Positions 34,581 through 35,340 of a stretch of DNA of 35,340 nt are shown here, piece after piece. The position numbers and the translations under genes are program-made. Each line of letters opens with the position of its first letter. The first letter of the stretch is position 1. This stretch comes from Sphingomonas yabuuchiae. Its GTDB lineage: Bacteria > Pseudomonadota > Alphaproteobacteria > Sphingomonadales > Sphingomonadaceae. A model generated the notes under the pieces. The model saw only the letters and a program-made list of their open reading frames with translations, was not told the DNA's origin and made no database searches. Location: NCBI RefSeq assembly GCF_001477495.1, contig NZ_LDTF01000005.1:1-35340 (forward strand). Reading direction: 5' to 3'.

Positions 34581-35165
34581 ATGACCATCCGTTCGACCCT
34601 CATCGCCACCACCGCCCTGCTCGCGCTGGCGGCCTGTGGCCAGAAGCAGGACAATTCGTCGACCTATACGACGAACAGTGCTGACACGGTCAACCAGGCC
34701 GATGCGTCTATGCCTGCCCCGGCGCAGACCCCCGCGATGAGCGCGGCGCAAAGCTTCGTGAATACGGCGGCGGCGAGCGATGCCTTCGAGATCGAGACGT
34801 CCAAGCTCGCGCTGACCAATGGCGCTTCGGCTTCGGTCAAATCCTATGCCCAGAAGATGATCGACGCCCATACGGGCTCGACCGCGAAGCTGAAGACCCT
34901 GACCTCCGGAATGAACCCCGCGCTGACGCCCAATGCCACGCTGAACGCGCAGCAGCAGGCGACGCTAGACCAGTTGAAGTCGCTGAACGGCAAGGCCTTT
35001 GACGAGGCGTATATCGCGGCGCAGACGACTGGTCATCAGCAGACGCTGGATGCGCTGAAGGCGTATGCGACGACGGGTGATACTCCTGCGCTGAAGAGTT
35101 TTGCGAGCGACCTCATCCCGACGGTGACGGCGCATCTGAACATGGCCAAGGGTCTGAAGGCTTAA
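34581..35165 (+). CDS. DUF4142 family lipoprotein
   Basis: A 194-residue envelope protein. The N-terminus MTIRSTLIATTALLALAACG is a lipoprotein signal with lipobox LAAC; a polar Asn/Thr/Ser/Pro linker follows to about residue 55. The DUF4142 ferritin-like four-helix domain contains AAQSFVNTAAASDAFEIETS, ASVKSYAQKMIDAHTGST, TLDQLKSLNGKAFDEAYIAA and GHQQTLDALKAYA. The family is predicted outer-membrane or periplasmic, with no proven activity and often with stress or biofilm links. AGGGG lies 7 bases before ATG 34581. It is divergent from the DUF3597 gene across a 152-base gap and is followed by two terminators. Confidence 0.88.
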   Translation: MTIRSTLIATTALLALAACGQKQDNSSTYTTNSADTVNQADASMPAPAQTPAMSAAQSFVNTAAASDAFEIETSKLALTNGASASVKSYAQKMIDAHTGSTAKLKTLTSGMNPALTPNATLNAQQQATLDQLKSLNGKAFDEAYIAAQTTGHQQTLDALKAYATTGDTPALKSFASDLIPTVTAHLNMAKGLKA

Positions 35166-35166
35166 G

Positions 35167-35188
35167 GCCGGTCAGCCGGCGATTTTAT
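35167..35188 (+). terminator. short hairpin directly after the DUF4142 gene
   Basis: GCCGG-TCAG-CCGGC begins 3 bases after the stop codon and is followed by GATTTTAT. The stem is short but GC-pure. Confidence 0.5.
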
Positions 35189-35205
35189 CGGGCTGCGGAT
35201 CGACC

Positions 35206-35246
35206 AGAGGGAGGGATATGGCGATGGCGATGTCCCTCCCTTTTCG
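35206..35246 (+). terminator. second intrinsic terminator after the DUF4142 gene
   Basis: GGGAGGGA (35209-35216) pairs with TCCCTCCC (35233-35240), followed at once by TTTTCGTTT. It backs up the weaker hairpin at 35167. Nothing recognisable lies in 35247-35340. Confidence 0.7.
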
Positions 35247-35340
35247 TTTAGGCGAGGCCGGGTCGCGACGCCTTATGCTGACAGCGCAGCGGGTCGCGAG
35301 CGCGGGGAGACGATCCACTCCGGTCACTTATAAACATCTC

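Overview
The window is high-GC alphaproteobacterial chromosome, most like a sphingomonad (Sphingomonas or a close relative). This rests on family resemblance, abundant TonB-dependent receptors, a PhyR/EcfG-style stress promoter and a dispersed CCTCCCC/GGGGAGG palindrome; I made no database comparison. Gene density is high and I see no insertion sequence, prophage, CRISPR array or integrase.

Layout. (1) 53-6218, minus strand: an assimilatory nitrate/nitrite module, nasT-nasS then narK-nirB-nirD. The narK leader (about 4173-4297) folds into what looks like a complete ANTAR-type antitermination element: two hairpins with AACGAN hexaloops, the second mutually exclusive with an intrinsic terminator. 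The NasS/NasT sensor-antiterminator pair is encoded immediately upstream, so regulator and RNA target sit together. (2) 6350-9142: a siderophore-type TonB receptor, a DUF3429 membrane protein and a 43-residue small protein. (3) 9173-16800: tRNA-Thr(GGT) with a good promoter, a dicarboxylate/amino-acid:cation symporter, a bifunctional class A penicillin-binding protein, a SulP anion transporter with a hairpin-containing leader, a threonine aldolase and an EamA exporter. (4) 16710-24401: an NAD-dependent epimerase-like protein, an exported M28 peptidase, aminopeptidase N, an exported alpha/beta hydrolase, a CsaA-like tRNA-binding protein and a glutathione S-transferase. (5) 24455-28392, minus strand: a cobalamin riboswitch ahead of a TonB receptor that is translationally coupled to a PepSY membrane protein. 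(6) 28938-32532, minus strand: a stress-type cluster of small lipoprotein, CsbD-like protein, triple-PAS LuxR regulator, second CsbD protein, membrane protein and entericidin-like lipoprotein, headed by a GGAAC-N17-GTT (EcfG-like) promoter. (7) 32779-35340: a CE1-type esterase, a DUF3597 protein and a DUF4142 lipoprotein.

How the parts work together. NasS should sense nitrate/nitrite and free NasT, which would disrupt the terminator ahead of narK-nirB-nirD so that nitrate/nitrite is imported and nitrite reduced to ammonium. No nitrate reductase gene is in view; it may lie beyond the left edge. The B12-riboswitch receptor and PepSY protein form a second RNA-controlled uptake unit. The CsbD/PAS-LuxR/entericidin cluster looks like a general stress response output. 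Two palindromic repeat families sit between genes; one copy supplies the 3' end of a coding sequence.

The strongest observations are the ANTAR leader beside its own regulator genes, the cobalamin riboswitch controlling a siderophore-class receptor plus PepSY protein, and the paired palindromic elements whose inner hairpins covary. None is a wholly new system by my reading.
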